Source: Vicinamibacterales bacterium (lineage in GTDB: Bacteria; Acidobacteriota; Vicinamibacteria; Vicinamibacterales; UBA2999). Taken from it: a DNA stretch of 63,088 nt. Below, in pieces: positions 8,365 to 17,527 of the stretch. The notes below the pieces were generated by a model. That model did no database searches and had not been told where the DNA came from. It saw only the letters and a list, made by a program, of their open reading frames with translations. Made by a program: the position numbers and the translations under genes. How positions within the stretch are numbered: position 1 is the stretch's first letter; each line of letters opens with the position of its first letter. Location of the stretch: the NCBI GenBank assembly GCA_030680175.1, contig JAUXWO010000025.1, positions 1 to 63,088 on the forward strand. The letters are read 5' to 3'.

Positions 8365-9657
8365 CTACTCGTAGCGCAGCGCTTCGATGGGGTCGAGGCG
8401 GGAGGCGCGCCAGGCGGGGAGCATGCCGAAGAAGATGCCCACGGCGGCCGAGAAGCCGAGGCCGAGGGCAAACGACCACCAGGGCAGCGAGATGGGGAAG
8501 CCCGAGGCCATGTTGACCAGCAGGCCGATCGCGCTGCCGCAGATGATGCCGATCACGCCCCCGATGCTCGTCAGCACCACCGCCTCGACGAGGAACTGGA
8601 ACAGGATCTCCCCGCGCCTGGCGCCAATCGCCTTCCGGACGCCGATCTCCCGGGTCCGCTCGGTCACCGTGATCGTCATGATCGCCATCACGCCGATGCC
8701 GCCGACCATCAGGGCGATCGACGAGATGACGACGAGCGAGAGCAGCACGGCCTGGGAGATCTGCTCCCACACCTGCAGAATGGCGTCCTGCGTGACGAGG
8801 TCGAAGTCGTTCGGCTGGTCCAGCGTCAGGCCGTGCCGGATGCGCATGATCTCCTCGACCTCGCGCATCGCGTCGTCGCGCGACACCCACTCGTGGGGCA
8901 CCACGGCGATCATGGCGCTGATGCCGCCGAAACGGCCCGGCGCCTGCGCCTTCTCCGATCCGAACTGCTTGCGGAAGGCCGTGTACGGGATGAAGACGAA
9001 GTCGTCCTGTCCGAGCCCGAACCCGCCGGCGCTCGGCCGCTGGCCGACGACGCCGACCACCGTGTACTCCACGGCGCCGATGCGCACGCGCTTGCCGATC
9101 GGATCCAGGCCGCTCTTGAGGAACAGGGCCTCGTACGGGCCGTAGCCGATGACGGCCACGTTGCGCCGCCGGTCGACTTCCTGGGCCGTGATGGACCGTC
9201 CGATGACGATCTTGGCGAAGTTCACGTCGACGTACGCTTCGCTCGCGCCGAACACGACCATCGGCTGGGTGCGCTGGCCCCGGTAGAAGATGCGCTCCTG
9301 GGTCGGGTTGCCGCCGGCGCCGAGCCATGTGTCGACCAGCCCCACGGTCGTGGCCAGGCGCTTGATGGCCTCGCCGTCGTCGACGGTCAGGTGCGGGCGG
9401 CGGAGCAGGTCCGTGAACGCCGCGCCGGACGAGAAGCTGAGCGCGCCGAACCGCTGCACGAAGATCGTCTTCGGCCCGAGCTCCATGATCGACGCCCGCA
9501 GCGATTCGTCGAAGCCGCGGATGAGCGACGTCATGCCGACGATCGACGTGATGCCGATGACGATGCCCAGCACGGTCAGCGCCGAGCGCATCTTGCTGGC
9601 GCGGAGCGTGTCCAGCGCCATGATGGCCGTTTCCTTCAGCAGCGCGAAGCGCATCAT
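8365..9657 (-). CDS. MacB-like ABC transporter permease (FtsX fold)
   Basis: A 430-residue permease with one N-terminal membrane segment (about 20-42, SALTVLGIVIGITSIVGMTS), a large periplasmic MacB-PCD domain (about 45-290) and three C-terminal membrane segments with the FtsX signature ERTREIGVRKAIGARRGEILFQFL. It ends WRASRLDPIEALRYE, a family hallmark. Such subunits work in tripartite export of peptides, lipids or antibiotics. It has no ATPase domain. I chose the ATG at 9657 because it overlaps the upstream stop as ATGA; 9654 is also possible. It is the last gene of the 12988-8365 operon. Confidence 0.9.
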   Translation of the reverse strand: MMRFALLKETAIMALDTLRASKMRSALTVLGIVIGITSIVGMTSLIRGFDESLRASIMELGPKTIFVQRFGALSFSSGAAFTDLLRRPHLTVDDGEAIKRLATTVGLVDTWLGAGGNPTQERIFYRGQRTQPMVVFGASEAYVDVNFAKIVIGRSITAQEVDRRRNVAVIGYGPYEALFLKSGLDPIGKRVRIGAVEYTVVGVVGQRPSAGGFGLGQDDFVFIPYTAFRKQFGSEKAQAPGRFGGISAMIAVVPHEWVSRDDAMREVEEIMRIRHGLTLDQPNDFDLVTQDAILQVWEQISQAVLLSLVVISSIALMVGGIGVMAIMTITVTERTREIGVRKAIGARRGEILFQFLVEAVVLTSIGGVIGIICGSAIGLLVNMASGFPISLPWWSFALGLGFSAAVGIFFGMLPAWRASRLDPIEALRYE

Positions 9658-10877
9658 TCCCTCCGGAGCGCTTCGATCGGGTCGAGCATCGACGCGCGCC
9701 GTGCCGGATACCAGCCGAAGAACAGGCCCACGAGCCCGGTGATGATCACGCCGATCGCCACCGACCACAGCTCGACCGCCGCCGGCAGCGGCGTCACGGC
9801 GGCCAGCCCCCTGGCGAAGAGCGCGCCGAGCGCGATGCCGAGCACCCCGCCCGTGAGCGACAGGGTGATCGACTCGGTCAGCACCTGCGACATGATGTCG
9901 CGGCGTTTCGCGCCGAGCGCCTTGCGCAGCCCGATCTCGCGCGTCCGCTCGCTCACCACCATCAGCATGATGTTCATGATCACGATGCCGCCGACGACCA
10001 GCGACAGCGCGACGACGCCGACCAGCACCGCGGCGATGCCGGCCGTGGCCTGGTTGTAGATGTCGAGCACCGAGTCCGAGGCGATGATGCCGAAGTTGTC
10101 GTCCTCGGCGGGGGAGAGCCCGCGCTCGACGCGCAGCGCCACGCGGGCCTCGTCGCGCGCCAGGGCGACCAGCGACGCGTGGCGCGGCAGCACGAGCAGC
10201 TGCAGCGACTGCCGCGAGCCGAAGAGCTTCTGGTACTGGCCGAGCGGGATCACCACGAACTCGTCGAGCGAGTTGCCGAAGATCGCGCCCTTCTTCTCGC
10301 TGACGCCGACGACGCGGAACTGGAGGCCCGCGACGCGGATCAGCTTGTCGAGCGGATCGGCGGGGCCGAACAGCCGGTCGGCCACCTGCCAGCCGATGAT
10401 GGCCACCGGCCGGTGGCGCTGGATCTCGAACGGGCTGATCATGCGGCCGCGTTCGGCGTTGAACGTCGAGAAGTCGACGTAGGCCTCGGTGACGCCCTGC
10501 ACCTGGACGGACTGCAGTTCCTCGCTGCGATACGCCACGGTCGTGCGCTGCTGCGCCTGCGCCATGACCGACTGGATCGCGGTGCCGAACCGCTTGATCG
10601 AGGCCGCCTCGTCGAGCGTGATCCGCGGGTTGTTGCGCTGGCGGTCCGCCTCGTCCTGGTTGCGCGTGATGCCCGTGCGCTGGATCGTGAAGGCATCAGC
10701 CCCCAGATCCGACAGGATCGCGTTCGAGACGGCGCCGTTGACGCCGGTGATGAGCGCGACCACCGTGATGATCGACGACACGGCGACGATGTTGCCCAGC
10801 AGCGTGAGCAGCGATCGCAGCTTGTTGGCCCAGATGGAGGCCAGTGCGAGCTTCACGGATTCGAAGATCTGGGTCAT
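9654..10877 (-). CDS. MacB-like ABC transporter permease, second subunit
   Basis: A 407-residue paralogue of the next gene with the same plan: TM1 about 20-42 (SLLTLLGNIVAVSSIITVVA), MacB-PCD periplasmic domain, then three TM segments containing VSERTREIGLRKALGAKRRDIM. It ends RRASMLDPIEALRRE. The two permeases probably form a heterodimer, since they are translationally coupled by an ATGA overlap. No NBD is encoded here, so the ATPase must be elsewhere. It starts 27 bases after the fusion-protein stop. Confidence 0.9.
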   Translation of the reverse strand: MTQIFESVKLALASIWANKLRSLLTLLGNIVAVSSIITVVALITGVNGAVSNAILSDLGADAFTIQRTGITRNQDEADRQRNNPRITLDEAASIKRFGTAIQSVMAQAQQRTTVAYRSEELQSVQVQGVTEAYVDFSTFNAERGRMISPFEIQRHRPVAIIGWQVADRLFGPADPLDKLIRVAGLQFRVVGVSEKKGAIFGNSLDEFVVIPLGQYQKLFGSRQSLQLLVLPRHASLVALARDEARVALRVERGLSPAEDDNFGIIASDSVLDIYNQATAGIAAVLVGVVALSLVVGGIVIMNIMLMVVSERTREIGLRKALGAKRRDIMSQVLTESITLSLTGGVLGIALGALFARGLAAVTPLPAAVELWSVAIGVIITGLVGLFFGWYPARRASMLDPIEALRRE

Positions 10878-10904
10878 GTCGGCCGGTCCGCCTCGCCCCG
10901 CGGC

Positions 10905-12260
10905 CTACCGCCGGGTGCCGGGTGTCTGCACCCGCACCTGGTCGCCGTCGAACATGTTGCGCACCGAGTCGAACGGCCCGGTGATCACCTGGTCGCCTTC
11001 GCTCAGGCCCTCGAGCACCTCGAAGTGGCGCTCGCCGGCAATCCCGACCTGCACGGGCACGAACGTCGCGCGGCCCTCGCGGATCAGGAAGACGCCCTCG
11101 ATCTCCCGCCGCGTGTGGCCCGGCGGCAGCGACGGCGCGACGGCCGGCGCGGCCGGCGCCGCCGACGGCCGGCCCCAGCGTGACGTGGGCGCCGGCCGCT
11201 CGCGCGGCACGAGCGTCCCCTGCGCGTCGTACTCCTGCTCGCGAATCGTCAGCGCCTGGATGGGCACCGACACCGCGCTGTCGCGCGTGGCCGTCGTGAT
11301 CTCGGCCGTGCACGTGAAGCCCGGCCGCACGTCCGGCACCTCGTCCTCGATCGTCACGACGACCTTGAAGTTCGTGGCGGTACGCGCCCCGGTCGCCTGC
11401 TGCCCGGCCGCCTGGATCGGGCTGTTGCCGATCTCGGTGACCCGGCCCCGGAAGCTGCGGTTCGGAATCGCGTCGATCGTGACGCGCGCCTCCTGTCCGA
11501 TCTGCACGAGTGGAATGTCCGTCTCGTCGACCTCGACCTGCGCCTCGATCACCGACATGTCGGCCACCGTCAGCAGCACGGTGCCGGGATTGTTCATCGT
11601 GCCGGTCACGACGTTCTCGCCCTCCTCGATGTTGCGACGCGTCACGATGCCGTCGAAGGGGGACTCGAATCGCACCTGCGCCAGATTGTGCCGGCTGCTG
11701 GCCAGGCCGGCTTCCTGCTGCCGCAGCTGCTGCTCGCGTGTCTGAATCTCCTGCTCGCGCGCCTTCAGGTCGCTCTCGCGGATGTCGACCTCCGCCACGG
11801 CCTTCTCGAGCTGCTCGCGCGTCGTCAGGCCGGCTTCCCAGAGATCCTGCTGGCGCTTGAGCGACTGCCGTGCGAGGTCCAGGTTGGCCTGCGCGCTCTG
11901 GATCTGCGTGCGCGCCTGCTGGAGCCCCGTGCGCGCCCCGGCGACGGCCGCCTCGTCGCGCTGGACCGCCGTGGCGGCGTTGACCGGATCGATCTGCAGC
12001 AGGAACTGGCCCGCCGTCACGCGGTCGCCTTCGTTCACGCCGAGACGCGTCACGCGGCCCATCGACTGGGCGCTGATGTTCACCGACCGCCGCGGTTCGA
12101 GCTTGCCCGACGCGGAGACCAGCGCCTCCAGCGTGCGCCGGTCCACCGACTCGGCCGAGACGAGCGTGCCCTCCTCGCGCTTCGAGGCGAAGTACGAGGC
12201 CGCGCCGCCGCCGATGACGAGGATCGCGATGAGGATGAGGAGCCACTTCCTGCGAAACAC
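10905..12260 (-). CDS. MacA/HlyD-family periplasmic membrane fusion protein
   Basis: A 451-residue adaptor linking an inner-membrane transporter to the outer membrane. It has an N-terminal membrane anchor (about 5-23), a lipoyl-like domain (SGKLEPRRSVNISAQSMGRV and the later RFESPFDGIVTRRNIEEGE), an intervening coiled-coil hairpin of about 90 residues rich in Gln and Arg, and a beta-barrel/MPD part ending in GDQVITGPFDSVRN. A Pro/Ala-rich insert sits at about residues 350-375. The GTG at 12260 is chosen because AGGAGG lies nine bases upstream. It follows the Yip1-like gene by two bases and precedes the two permeases: a MacA-MacB arrangement. Confidence 0.9.
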   Translation of the reverse strand: MFRRKWLLILIAILVIGGGAASYFASKREEGTLVSAESVDRRTLEALVSASGKLEPRRSVNISAQSMGRVTRLGVNEGDRVTAGQFLLQIDPVNAATAVQRDEAAVAGARTGLQQARTQIQSAQANLDLARQSLKRQQDLWEAGLTTREQLEKAVAEVDIRESDLKAREQEIQTREQQLRQQEAGLASSRHNLAQVRFESPFDGIVTRRNIEEGENVVTGTMNNPGTVLLTVADMSVIEAQVEVDETDIPLVQIGQEARVTIDAIPNRSFRGRVTEIGNSPIQAAGQQATGARTATNFKVVVTIEDEVPDVRPGFTCTAEITTATRDSAVSVPIQALTIREQEYDAQGTLVPRERPAPTSRWGRPSAAPAAPAVAPSLPPGHTRREIEGVFLIREGRATFVPVQVGIAGERHFEVLEGLSEGDQVITGPFDSVRNMFDGDQVRVQTPGTRR

Positions 12261-12262
12261 CG

Positions 12263-12988
12263 TTACGACCCTCCTGTCAGACCCACGACCAGCGCCGCCA
12301 CCGCGGCGAGGACGAAGTACGCGGCGACCAGCCGCACGAACCACCCCCGCGACGGACGGGCCGTCACGAGGCCAAGACCCACGGCCAGCAGCCAGAGCCA
12401 CCAGAGCCCGAACAGGTCGATCGAGCCCAGCCACAGCGCCAGGGCCGTGCCCTCCTCGACCATCGGCACGAGCGCCGCGACGTTCGACGCGCCCGTCAGC
12501 GACTCCCGCCCGTAGTGCAGCGGGGTGGCCACCAGTTGCTGCAGCACCAGCGCCACGTTGGCGTGCGTCACGACGGCCAGCACCTGGCGGAACGAGACCG
12601 GCGCCCCGTGCCGCCGGGCCGCCGCGAGGAGTCCGAGGGCCACCGCCAGCGTCACGGGCGGGAGCAACCACACGCGCCCGCCGCTCGTCAGATACGTCAG
12701 CACCGGCGGCTGGGCCTGCCACCCCTCATACGTGGCATCGTCCACCTCGCCGCCGAACGCCTCCACGATCCGCACCCGCTCGTCCACCAGGGCTTGCTGG
12801 CCGACGGGCGTGGACAGCAGGGCGCCGGCAGCGCCCGCCCACAGCAGGAGGCCCGCCAGCCACACCGTCGCCCAGGCGCCATGCGCGATGGCCGCCGTCA
12901 GGGTCGGGGTCGGGCGGACGACCATTCCGGTCAGCCGCCAGGGGAGGGCAGGCAGCCTGTCGCCGGCGTCAGCGCGCCGGGCCGTCAT
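12263..12988 (-). CDS. Yip1-like multi-pass membrane protein
   Basis: A 241-residue membrane protein with about five hydrophobic segments, at roughly 33-57, 108-125, 135-155, 182-205 and 215-237. A soluble loop of about 45 residues (EAFGGEVDDATYEGWQ) follows the first segment. This layout, with the FRQVLAVVTHANVALVLQQL stretch, resembles Yip1-domain proteins often found beside acidobacterial export operons. The match is by shape and I cannot assign a function. It is the first gene of the operon, and its stop lies two bases from the fusion-protein start, so they are translated together. Confidence 0.6.
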   Translation of the reverse strand: MTARRADAGDRLPALPWRLTGMVVRPTPTLTAAIAHGAWATVWLAGLLLWAGAAGALLSTPVGQQALVDERVRIVEAFGGEVDDATYEGWQAQPPVLTYLTSGGRVWLLPPVTLAVALGLLAAARRHGAPVSFRQVLAVVTHANVALVLQQLVATPLHYGRESLTGASNVAALVPMVEEGTALALWLGSIDLFGLWWLWLLAVGLGLVTARPSRGWFVRLVAAYFVLAAVAALVVGLTGGS

Positions 12989-13152
12989 GGGGCGGGAATC
13001 GTCGTGTCACGGGCGTGGATGTCCTGTAAATCCTTTCAACTCTATACGAAGGACGGACTGGGACGGGTTCCTTGACTTCTGTGACAAATCGCTGACACGA
13101 TGACGGTTCCTGCCCTATTTCCAAGACCTTTTCTGTAATCACCCCACCAGTT

Positions 13153-14196
13153 ATGACACCGAGACCGTTCGGCGCCGCCGGCCTCATGCTCTGGATTCTG
13201 GCCGGGATTCCCGGTACGGCTGCCGCGCAGGGTGCGGAACCGGGCAGCCGTGCGCAGGGGATGGCTGGCGCGTTCGTTGCTGTGGCCGACGACGCGTCGG
13301 CGGTCTATTGGAACCCGGCGGGCCTGGGCGGCGCGGTCGTGGTCGGCGGCATTTTGGACCTGTTCCGTGGGCACGGGGAGCCCGAGGGGGCGCCGGCCAA
13401 CGCCGCGCCAGGGGCCGAGGCTGGCGAGGCCAGGGGCACCCTGTTTGCGGTGGCCCTGCCGCAGATCGGACTGAGCCATTACCGCCTTCGGCACTGGGGG
13501 GTGACGGCCAGCCCTGCAGGTCTGCCTGCCGGGAGCCGAGAAATAGAGGGCCGGGAGGTGTCGTTCCAGTCCGTGGAGACCCGGCACCTCGGTCTGACGC
13601 TCGTGCAGTCCCTCGCCGACGGGGTCGTCGTCGGGACCACCCTGCGGCTCGTCAGCGGCGGGGCCGGAGCCGGTGGCGGCCAGCGGACCGGCGGATGGTC
13701 CGCCCTGGTCGACGAGGCAGATGGGCTCGAGACCGGCACGGCACGGCACGTCGACCTGGACGCCGGGTTGATGGTGGGTACCGGCCCCGTCCGGATGGGG
13801 CTGGTCGTGCATAATTTGCGCGAGCCGACCCTGGCGATGGGGGAGGGGGAGAGTACGATCACGTTGGAGCGCCGTGCCCGGGTGGGCCTGGCGTATGGCC
13901 CGGGCTGGCCGGGCCGCTCGCGGTGGATCGTGGCGGTGGACACGGACCTGACGCGTCAGGCGGCCGCCGGCGGCGAGCGCCGCGACGTGGCGGCGGGCGT
14001 GGAGGCGTGGGGGTTCAGCCACCGCATCGGCGTGCGCGGCGGGATGCGGGCGAGCACGGCGGGTGATGCGCGGCCCGTGGGATCGGTCGGCGTCAGCCTC
14101 GGGCTGACGGCCTCGCTGTTCGTCGACGCGCACGTATCGGCCGGCCGCGACGGCGCGGACCGGGGCTGGAGTGTTGGGGGAAGAGTCGTTTACTAA
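13153..14196 (+). CDS. Outer-membrane beta-barrel protein (PorV/TraF-like)
   Basis: A 347-residue protein with a signal peptide (about 1-25, ending TAAAQ) and then GSRAQGMAGAFVAVADDASA followed by VYWNPAGL. That motif marks the FadL/PorV/TraF_2 group of outer-membrane proteins. The rest is amphipathic beta-strand with alternating hydrophobic residues, ending in VGGRVVY, a plausible barrel-terminal aromatic. It is divergent from the export operon and directly upstream of pilB, but separated from it by a hairpin, so membership in the pilus operon is uncertain. The ligand is unknown. Confidence 0.72.
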   Translation: MTPRPFGAAGLMLWILAGIPGTAAAQGAEPGSRAQGMAGAFVAVADDASAVYWNPAGLGGAVVVGGILDLFRGHGEPEGAPANAAPGAEAGEARGTLFAVALPQIGLSHYRLRHWGVTASPAGLPAGSREIEGREVSFQSVETRHLGLTLVQSLADGVVVGTTLRLVSGGAGAGGGQRTGGWSALVDEADGLETGTARHVDLDAGLMVGTGPVRMGLVVHNLREPTLAMGEGESTITLERRARVGLAYGPGWPGRSRWIVAVDTDLTRQAAAGGERRDVAAGVEAWGFSHRIGVRGGMRASTAGDARPVGSVGVSLGLTASLFVDAHVSAGRDGADRGWSVGGRVVY

Positions 14197-14224
14197 GTGC
14201 CGGGGCACCCAGGCGCCCCGGCAC
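14197..14224 (+). terminator. GC-rich hairpin before pilB
   Basis: A perfect 10-bp stem, GTGCCGGGGC with GCCCCGGCAC, around an 8-base loop, starting right at the stop codon of the outer-membrane gene. There is no T-run. It is nearly the same sequence as the hairpin after rplQ (4494-4516). Confidence 0.5.
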
Positions 14225-14255
14225 CTCGGCCCTTGAGGGAAGTCACCAGAGTCTT

Positions 14256-16016
14256 ATGCCCGTTCGCATTGGCGAGTTGCTCCTCAAAGAGAAGCGGATC
14301 ACCGCGGAGCAGCTCCAGGAAGCGCTGACGTATCAACGGACGCACGGGGGCAAGCTCGGGGCCAACCTCGTGAAGATGGGGTACGTGAAGGACGAGGAGA
14401 TCACCGCGCTGCTGTCGAAGCAGTACGGGGTCCCGTCGATTGCGCTTGCCCAGTTCGAGATCGACCCGGCCGTCATCAAGCTCGTCCCCGCCGAGACGGC
14501 GCAGAAGTACCAGATCATCCCGCTCAGCCGCGCCGGCGCGACGCTGACGATCGCGATGACGGACCCGACCAACGTGTTCGCCATGGACGACGTGAAGTTC
14601 ATGACGGGCTACAACGTCGAGCCGGTCGTGGCGTCCGAGACGGCGGTCATCGACGCGATCCAGAAGTACTACGGCGCCGCGGCGCCGAAGGCATCGGCGG
14701 CGTCCGCCGCGCCGCCGGGCGAGAGCGCGCTCGAACTGGCCTCGCGGACGCTCGACGAGATGCCGCTCATCGAGACGGGCGACGTCGAGGTGATGGAGGA
14801 CCTCGAGGAGATCAGCGCCGACATGCTCGCCCGGCAGGGCGAGGAGGCGCCGGTCATCAAGCTCGTGAACGTGCTGCTGATGTCGGCCATCTCGAAGGGG
14901 GCGAGCGACATCCACATCGAGCCGTACGAGAAGGAATACCGCGTCCGGTACCGCGTGGACGGCATCCTCTACAACATCATGAGCCCGCCGCTCAAGATGC
15001 GCGACGCCATCACCTCGCGCATCAAGATCATGGCGAAGCTCGACATCGCCGAGAAGCGGCTGCCGCAGGACGGCCGCATCAAGCTGCGCTTCAGCGACGC
15101 CGGCAAGACGACGGAGATCGACTTCCGCGTGTCGTGCCTGCCGACGCTCTTCGGCGAGAAGATCGTGATGCGCCTGCTCGACAAGTCGAAGCTCATGCTC
15201 GACATGACGAAGCTCGGCTTCGAGAGCGAGTCGCTGCGCAAGCTGGAGACCGCCATCCTGAAGCCGTGGGGCATGGTGCTCGTGACGGGGCCGACCGGCA
15301 GCGGCAAGACCAACACGCTCTATTCGTCGATCTCGCGCATCAACACGCCCGAGACCAACATCATGACCGCCGAGGACCCGGTCGAGTTCAACCTCGTCGG
15401 GGTCAACCAGGTCCAGGTCCGCGAGAACATCGGCCTGAACTTCGCCGCCGCGCTTCGCAGCTTCCTCCGCCAGGACCCGAACATCATCCTCGTCGGCGAG
15501 ATCCGCGACTTCGAGACGGCCGAGATCGCGGTGAAGGCCGCGCTTACGGGCCACCTCGTGCTGTCGACGCTGCACACCAACGACGCGCCGAGCACGATCA
15601 ACCGGTTGATGAACATGGGCATCGAGCCGTTCCTCGTGGCCAGCTCGCTGAACCTCGTGTGCGCCCAGCGCCTCGTCCGCCGCATCTGCACGAACTGCAA
15701 GGTGCCGCACGACGAGCCGCCGCCGGCCCTGATGCAGATCGGCTTCTCGCAGGAAGAGGCGCAGGCCGTCGTGCCCCAGAAGGGCAACGGCTGCGACAAG
15801 TGCAACAAGACCGGCTACAAGGGCCGCGTCGGCTTGTACGAGGTGATGGAGATCACCGACGAACTGCGGGAGCTCATCCTGGTCGGCGCCTCCGCCCTGG
15901 AACTGCGCCGCAAGGCCGTCGAGGAAGGCATGATCACGCTCCGCGGCAGCGGCCTCCGCAAGATCAAGGACGGGGTCACGACGATTGAAGAGGTTGTGAG
16001 GGAGACGGTGAAGTAG
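14256..16016 (+). CDS. pilB: Type IV pilus assembly ATPase PilB
   Basis: Hexameric ATPase that drives pilus extension at the inner membrane. The 586 residues hold an N-terminal MshEN/T2SSE_N domain (RIGELLLKEKRITAEQLQEA, LGANLVKMGYVKDEE), a kind known to bind cyclic di-GMP in some members. The GspE core follows: Walker A GPTGSGKT (345-352), Asp box, Walker B ILVGEIRDFETAEIA, His box GHLVLSTLHTNDAPSTINRL, and the tetracysteine zinc motif CTNCK...CDKCNKTGYKGR. It begins the pil locus. A 315-base repeat-filled gap follows before pilT. Confidence 0.97.
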   Translation: MPVRIGELLLKEKRITAEQLQEALTYQRTHGGKLGANLVKMGYVKDEEITALLSKQYGVPSIALAQFEIDPAVIKLVPAETAQKYQIIPLSRAGATLTIAMTDPTNVFAMDDVKFMTGYNVEPVVASETAVIDAIQKYYGAAAPKASAASAAPPGESALELASRTLDEMPLIETGDVEVMEDLEEISADMLARQGEEAPVIKLVNVLLMSAISKGASDIHIEPYEKEYRVRYRVDGILYNIMSPPLKMRDAITSRIKIMAKLDIAEKRLPQDGRIKLRFSDAGKTTEIDFRVSCLPTLFGEKIVMRLLDKSKLMLDMTKLGFESESLRKLETAILKPWGMVLVTGPTGSGKTNTLYSSISRINTPETNIMTAEDPVEFNLVGVNQVQVRENIGLNFAAALRSFLRQDPNIILVGEIRDFETAEIAVKAALTGHLVLSTLHTNDAPSTINRLMNMGIEPFLVASSLNLVCAQRLVRRICTNCKVPHDEPPPALMQIGFSQEEAQAVVPQKGNGCDKCNKTGYKGRVGLYEVMEITDELRELILVGASALELRRKAVEEGMITLRGSGLRKIKDGVTTIEEVVRETVK

Positions 16017-16331
16017 AGCGCGCAGAATCTGGTGATCTGGCGATCTCGTGATGTGGTGATCTGGATGTGCGATGTGCGATGTGGCGATCTATCTCCTGAT
16101 CTTGTGACCTGATCTTTCGATCTGATCTTTCGATCTGATCTGAGCCGAGAGCCGAGAGCCGAGAGCCGAGAGCCGAGAGCCGAGAGCCGAGAGCTGAGAG
16201 CTGAGAGCCGACAGCCGACAGCCGAGAGCCGACAGCCGAGAGCTGAGAGCTGAGAGCCGACAGCCGACAGCCGAAAGCTGTTCGCCAGTGAGCGACCAGC
16301 GAAGAACGAGAGCGAAGAGCGAACAGTACCT
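16017..16331. repeat. pilB-pilT gap filled with short tandem repeats
   Basis: No gene is present. From 16020 to 16141 the sequence is a patchwork of GATCT and GATGTG words, including two copies of a 13-mer, GATCTTTCGATCT. From 16143 to 16275 there are 19 consecutive 7-mers of consensus AGCYGAS. From 16292 to 16325 there are five units of the GCGAANN family, one of them shortened. This last array ends six bases before the pilT ATG. No promoter or terminator is evident. Confidence 0.9.
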
Positions 16332-17471
16332 ATGGCCACCCTCCCCGAACTCTTGAAGATGACCGTCGAGCGCAGCGGGTCGGACCTGCACCTCTCGATC
16401 GGGACGCCGCCGCAGGTGCGGGTCCATGGCGAGCTCGAGCGGCTGCCCGACTTCCCCGAGCTCACGCCGTCCGACACCAAGGCGCTGGCCTACAGCGTGC
16501 TCACCGACGCCCAGAAGAAGCGGTTCGAGGAGACGCTCGAGCTCGACTTCTCGTTCGGCATCCGCGGGTTGGCGCGGTTTCGCTGCAATCTGTTCAACCA
16601 GCGCGGCGCGGTCTCCGCGGTCTACCGCCTGATTCCCGAGCAGATCAAGAACTTCGCCGAGCTCGGCCTGCCGCCGGTCATCGCCAAGCTGGCCGAGCGC
16701 CCGCGCGGGCTCGTGCTCGTGACGGGGCCGACCGGCAGCGGCAAGTCGACGACGCTGGCCTCGATGATCGACAAGATCAACCAGGAGCGCCACGGGCACA
16801 TCCTCACCATCGAGGACCCGATCGAGTACCTGCACCCGCACAAGGGCTGCCTCGTCAACCAGCGCGAGGTGCACAGCGACACGCAGAGCTTCACGGCCGC
16901 CCTCCGTGCCGCCCTCCGCGAAGATCCCGACATCGTCCTCATCGGCGAGATGCGCGACCTCGAGACGGTGGAGGCCGCGCTCCGGATCGCGGAGACGGGC
17001 CACCTGACGTTCGGCACGCTGCACACCAACTCGGCGTCGCAGACCATCAACCGCATCATCGACGTCTTCCCCGCGCACCAGCAGTCGCAGATCCGGACCC
17101 AGCTCTCGCTCGTGCTGGAAGGCATCATCTGCCAGGCGCTGCTGCCGAAGGCGGGACAGCCGGGCCGCGCGGTCGCGCTCGAGATCCTCGTGCCGACGCC
17201 GGGCATCCGCAACCTGATCCGCGAGGACAAGGTGCACCAGATCTACTCGGCCATGCAGACCGGCCAGGAAAAGATGGGCATGCAGACGATGAACCAGTCG
17301 CTGGCCACGCTGGTGCAGCGGCGGCTGGTGACGGTCGATACGGCGATGTCGGCCTCGTCGAACCGCGACGAGTTGCAGGAGATGATCACCCGCGGGGCCG
17401 GCGTCGTGCAGGGCGCGGGCATGGGGCGTCCGGGGATGGCCCCCGGGACGCGGCCGCCCGCCGGGCGGTAG
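16332..17471 (+). CDS. pilT: Type IV pilus retraction ATPase PilT
   Basis: Hexameric ATPase that depolymerises pili, powering twitching motility. The 379-residue sequence shows the PilT N-domain (MTVERSGSDLHLSIGTPPQ), Walker A GPTGSGKS (132-139), Asp box, Walker B DIVLIGEMRDLETVEAAL, His box GHLTFGTLHTNSASQTINRI and the PilT-specific AIRNLIRE-type motif, here PGIRNLIREDKVHQI. A Gly/Pro-rich tail of about 35 residues follows. No classical Shine-Dalgarno sequence precedes the ATG; the GCGAANN array occupies that place. pilC follows after 56 bases. Confidence 0.97.
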   Translation: MATLPELLKMTVERSGSDLHLSIGTPPQVRVHGELERLPDFPELTPSDTKALAYSVLTDAQKKRFEETLELDFSFGIRGLARFRCNLFNQRGAVSAVYRLIPEQIKNFAELGLPPVIAKLAERPRGLVLVTGPTGSGKSTTLASMIDKINQERHGHILTIEDPIEYLHPHKGCLVNQREVHSDTQSFTAALRAALREDPDIVLIGEMRDLETVEAALRIAETGHLTFGTLHTNSASQTINRIIDVFPAHQQSQIRTQLSLVLEGIICQALLPKAGQPGRAVALEILVPTPGIRNLIREDKVHQIYSAMQTGQEKMGMQTMNQSLATLVQRRLVTVDTAMSASSNRDELQEMITRGAGVVQGAGMGRPGMAPGTRPPAGR

Positions 17472-17527
17472 ACGGCTGGATGACGTGAGGCTCCCCCCCG
17501 GGACCTGACATTCGGGAGACGGCCGAC

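Noticed and set aside
13060-13152. Promoters for the divergent outer-membrane and export genes
   Set aside because: TTGACT and TGTAAT are present but not at proper spacing; nothing strong enough to call.
16143-16275. CRISPR-like array
   Set aside because: The units are contiguous 7-mers with no spacers and no cas genes; it is a short tandem repeat.
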